Below are positions 4,178 to 5,012 of a DNA stretch of 5,012 nucleotides, in pieces; the first letter of the stretch is position 1; each line of letters opens with the position of its first letter. The translations under genes and the position numbers were made by a program. The notes beneath the pieces are model-generated. The model made no database searches. It worked only from the letters and a program-made list of their open reading frames with translations, and had not been told where the DNA came from. This DNA is from an uncultured Alcaligenaceae bacterium (lineage in GTDB: Bacteria > Pseudomonadota > Gammaproteobacteria > Burkholderiales > Burkholderiaceae_B). Where the stretch lies: positions 1 through 5,012 of the forward strand of contig CALCPT010000259.1 in assembly GCA_937897265.1 (NCBI GenBank). Reading direction: 5' to 3'.

Positions 4178-5012
4178 CTAAGGCTTGAATTGCCCGATAA
4201 AGATCGCCGGATCGACTCGGGCATCGTTTAAGCTGACGTTCCAGTGCAGATGCGCCCCAGTGACTCGGCCGGTGGCGCCTACCTTGCCCAATACTTGGCC
4301 GCGTGAGAGGGTGTCTCCTACCTTGACGTCAATCACAGACAGGTGGCAGTACATGCTGATTAGTCCTTGGCCGTGATCTAAAAACACGGTGTTGCCATTA
4401 AAAAAATAATCACCAGTTAAGATCACTTTGCCAACTGCAGGCGCAACCACCGGGGTGCCAGTGGGGACCGCAAAGTCTAGACCCGAATGCGGCGCTCGAG
4501 GCTCACCGTTAAAAAACCGCTTCAAGCCAAAGGGGCTTGAGAGAGGCCCTTTGACGGGAGGATCGAACAGGACATTGCTCGGCACATTTGGACTGAATTG
4601 CCGGTACGCAGCATTTTGTAACTCAAGTTCGCGAGTAATGCGAGTCATGTCGTCGGCTAAGGGATTGACATGCCGATTGTTGCTGACGGTGATGCGTTGT
4701 TCGCGATATTTTTTATCTTTGACTTCAAATTTGACCTCTGTGCGTGTTTGTTGATCGGCGACAACGAGCACTTGTGTTTGAATCGCGAGGTTAAGTGGCA
4801 GGCCCACCACCGCTACCCAACGTTGCTCTTGGGCGGCAACGACTAAAACAGGTTTCTGTTGAAAGGTAACTTTCGGTGGGGTGCGATTGGTGGTGGGCAG
4901 GGCAACAATTGCCACGCCTCCGGGTACGGGCTGGTGCAGACTTTGAAGTGTTAAGGCGGTGGCCTGAGCCTGAGCGCTAGGTGGCAGAGTCAGTAAGACA
5001 CGACTCAGGCAA
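4178..5012 (-). CDS. M23 family (LytM-type) metallopeptidase, 5' end beyond the window
   Basis: The frame stays open from the TAG at 4178-4180 to the window end, giving 277 visible residues; the start codon lies beyond 5012. The first visible residues, LSRVLLTLPPSAQAQA, look like the end of a signal peptide, so the protein is probably exported to the periplasm. An N-terminal region with LHQPVPGGVAIVALP and VAVVGLPLNL resembles the domain found before some M23 peptidases. The zinc site is complete: HSGLD (H and D ligands, codons near 4490-4475), YCHLS, and HLHWNVSLNDARVDP near 4220-4250. Such enzymes cleave peptidoglycan cross-links or cell-wall peptides. An internal GTG at 4913-4915 in front of AIVALP could be mistaken for a start, but homology and the signal peptide extend upstream of it. 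Its stop is one base from the DUF805 stop. Confidence 0.92.
   Translation of the reverse strand, partial: CLSRVLLTLPPSAQAQATALTLQSLHQPVPGGVAIVALPTTNRTPPKVTFQQKPVLVVAAQEQRWVAVVGLPLNLAIQTQVLVVADQQTRTEVKFEVKDKKYREQRITVSNNRHVNPLADDMTRITRELELQNAAYRQFSPNVPSNVLFDPPVKGPLSSPFGLKRFFNGEPRAPHSGLDFAVPTGTPVVAPAVGKVILTGDYFFNGNTVFLDHGQGLISMYCHLSVIDVKVGDTLSRGQVLGKVGATGRVTGAHLHWNVSLNDARVDPAIFIGQFKP

Noticed and set aside
3868..4224. Minus-strand open frames opposite the DUF805 gene
   Set aside because: They lie over a clear DUF805 gene, show no family motif and have no ribosome-binding site.
1..5012. A new defence, CRISPR or other undescribed multi-gene system
   Set aside because: All intact genes right of 800 belong to known families with ordinary layouts, and no repeat arrays, nucleases or toxin-antitoxin pairs are visible.

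Overview
The window is best read as the end of a draft or metagenomic contig from a betaproteobacterium. The main part, from about position 770 to the right end, resembles Burkholderiales, probably Alcaligenaceae-like. Three things suggest this: a Bug/TctC-type tripartite-tricarboxylate binding protein (a family greatly expanded in that group), a CO-dehydrogenase-like [2Fe-2S]/CoxG fusion gene, and moderate GC codon use. The taxon is an inference; no marker gene is present.

Positions 1-9 read ttccgatct, the last nine bases of the common Illumina adapter. Read on the minus strand, coding sequence runs straight into AGATCGGAA. Positions 10 to about 770 are a patchwork of short pieces of unrelated genes, all readable on the minus strand. 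In minus-strand order from right to left they are: a TsaB N-terminus (725 to ~624), a TonB-dependent receptor plug (~614 to 318), an Old-Yellow-Enzyme-like barrel piece (~331 to 239), an unidentified stretch (~238 to 120) and a transketolase core piece (~119 to 10). No piece is a complete gene. Most of the patchwork is visibly GC-richer than the rest. With adapter at the very end, a library or assembly chimera is the most economical explanation.

From about 770 onward the sequence looks normal and compact. A plus-strand gene encodes a 405-aa [2Fe-2S] subunit of a molybdenum hydroxylase fused to a CoxG domain (801-2018). Its start overlaps the stop of a probable upstream gene as ATGA, so it was likely part of an operon whose other genes are missing here. 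It converges on a two-gene minus-strand operon: a periplasmic Bug binding protein (3635-2676), then a histidine phosphatase (2657-2043) 17 nt downstream. The binding-protein mRNA would carry a perfect 7-bp hairpin one base upstream of its Shine-Dalgarno.

A divergent intergenic region (3636-3834) separates this operon from a plus-strand DUF805 membrane protein with a GTG start (3835-4176). One base after its stop lies the stop of a minus-strand M23 (LytM-type) peptidase, whose 5' end runs off the window.

I see no RNA gene, CRISPR array, transposase or attachment site. I found no convincing undescribed system. The most unusual items are the chimeric left end, the CoxS-CoxG fusion and the leader hairpin.
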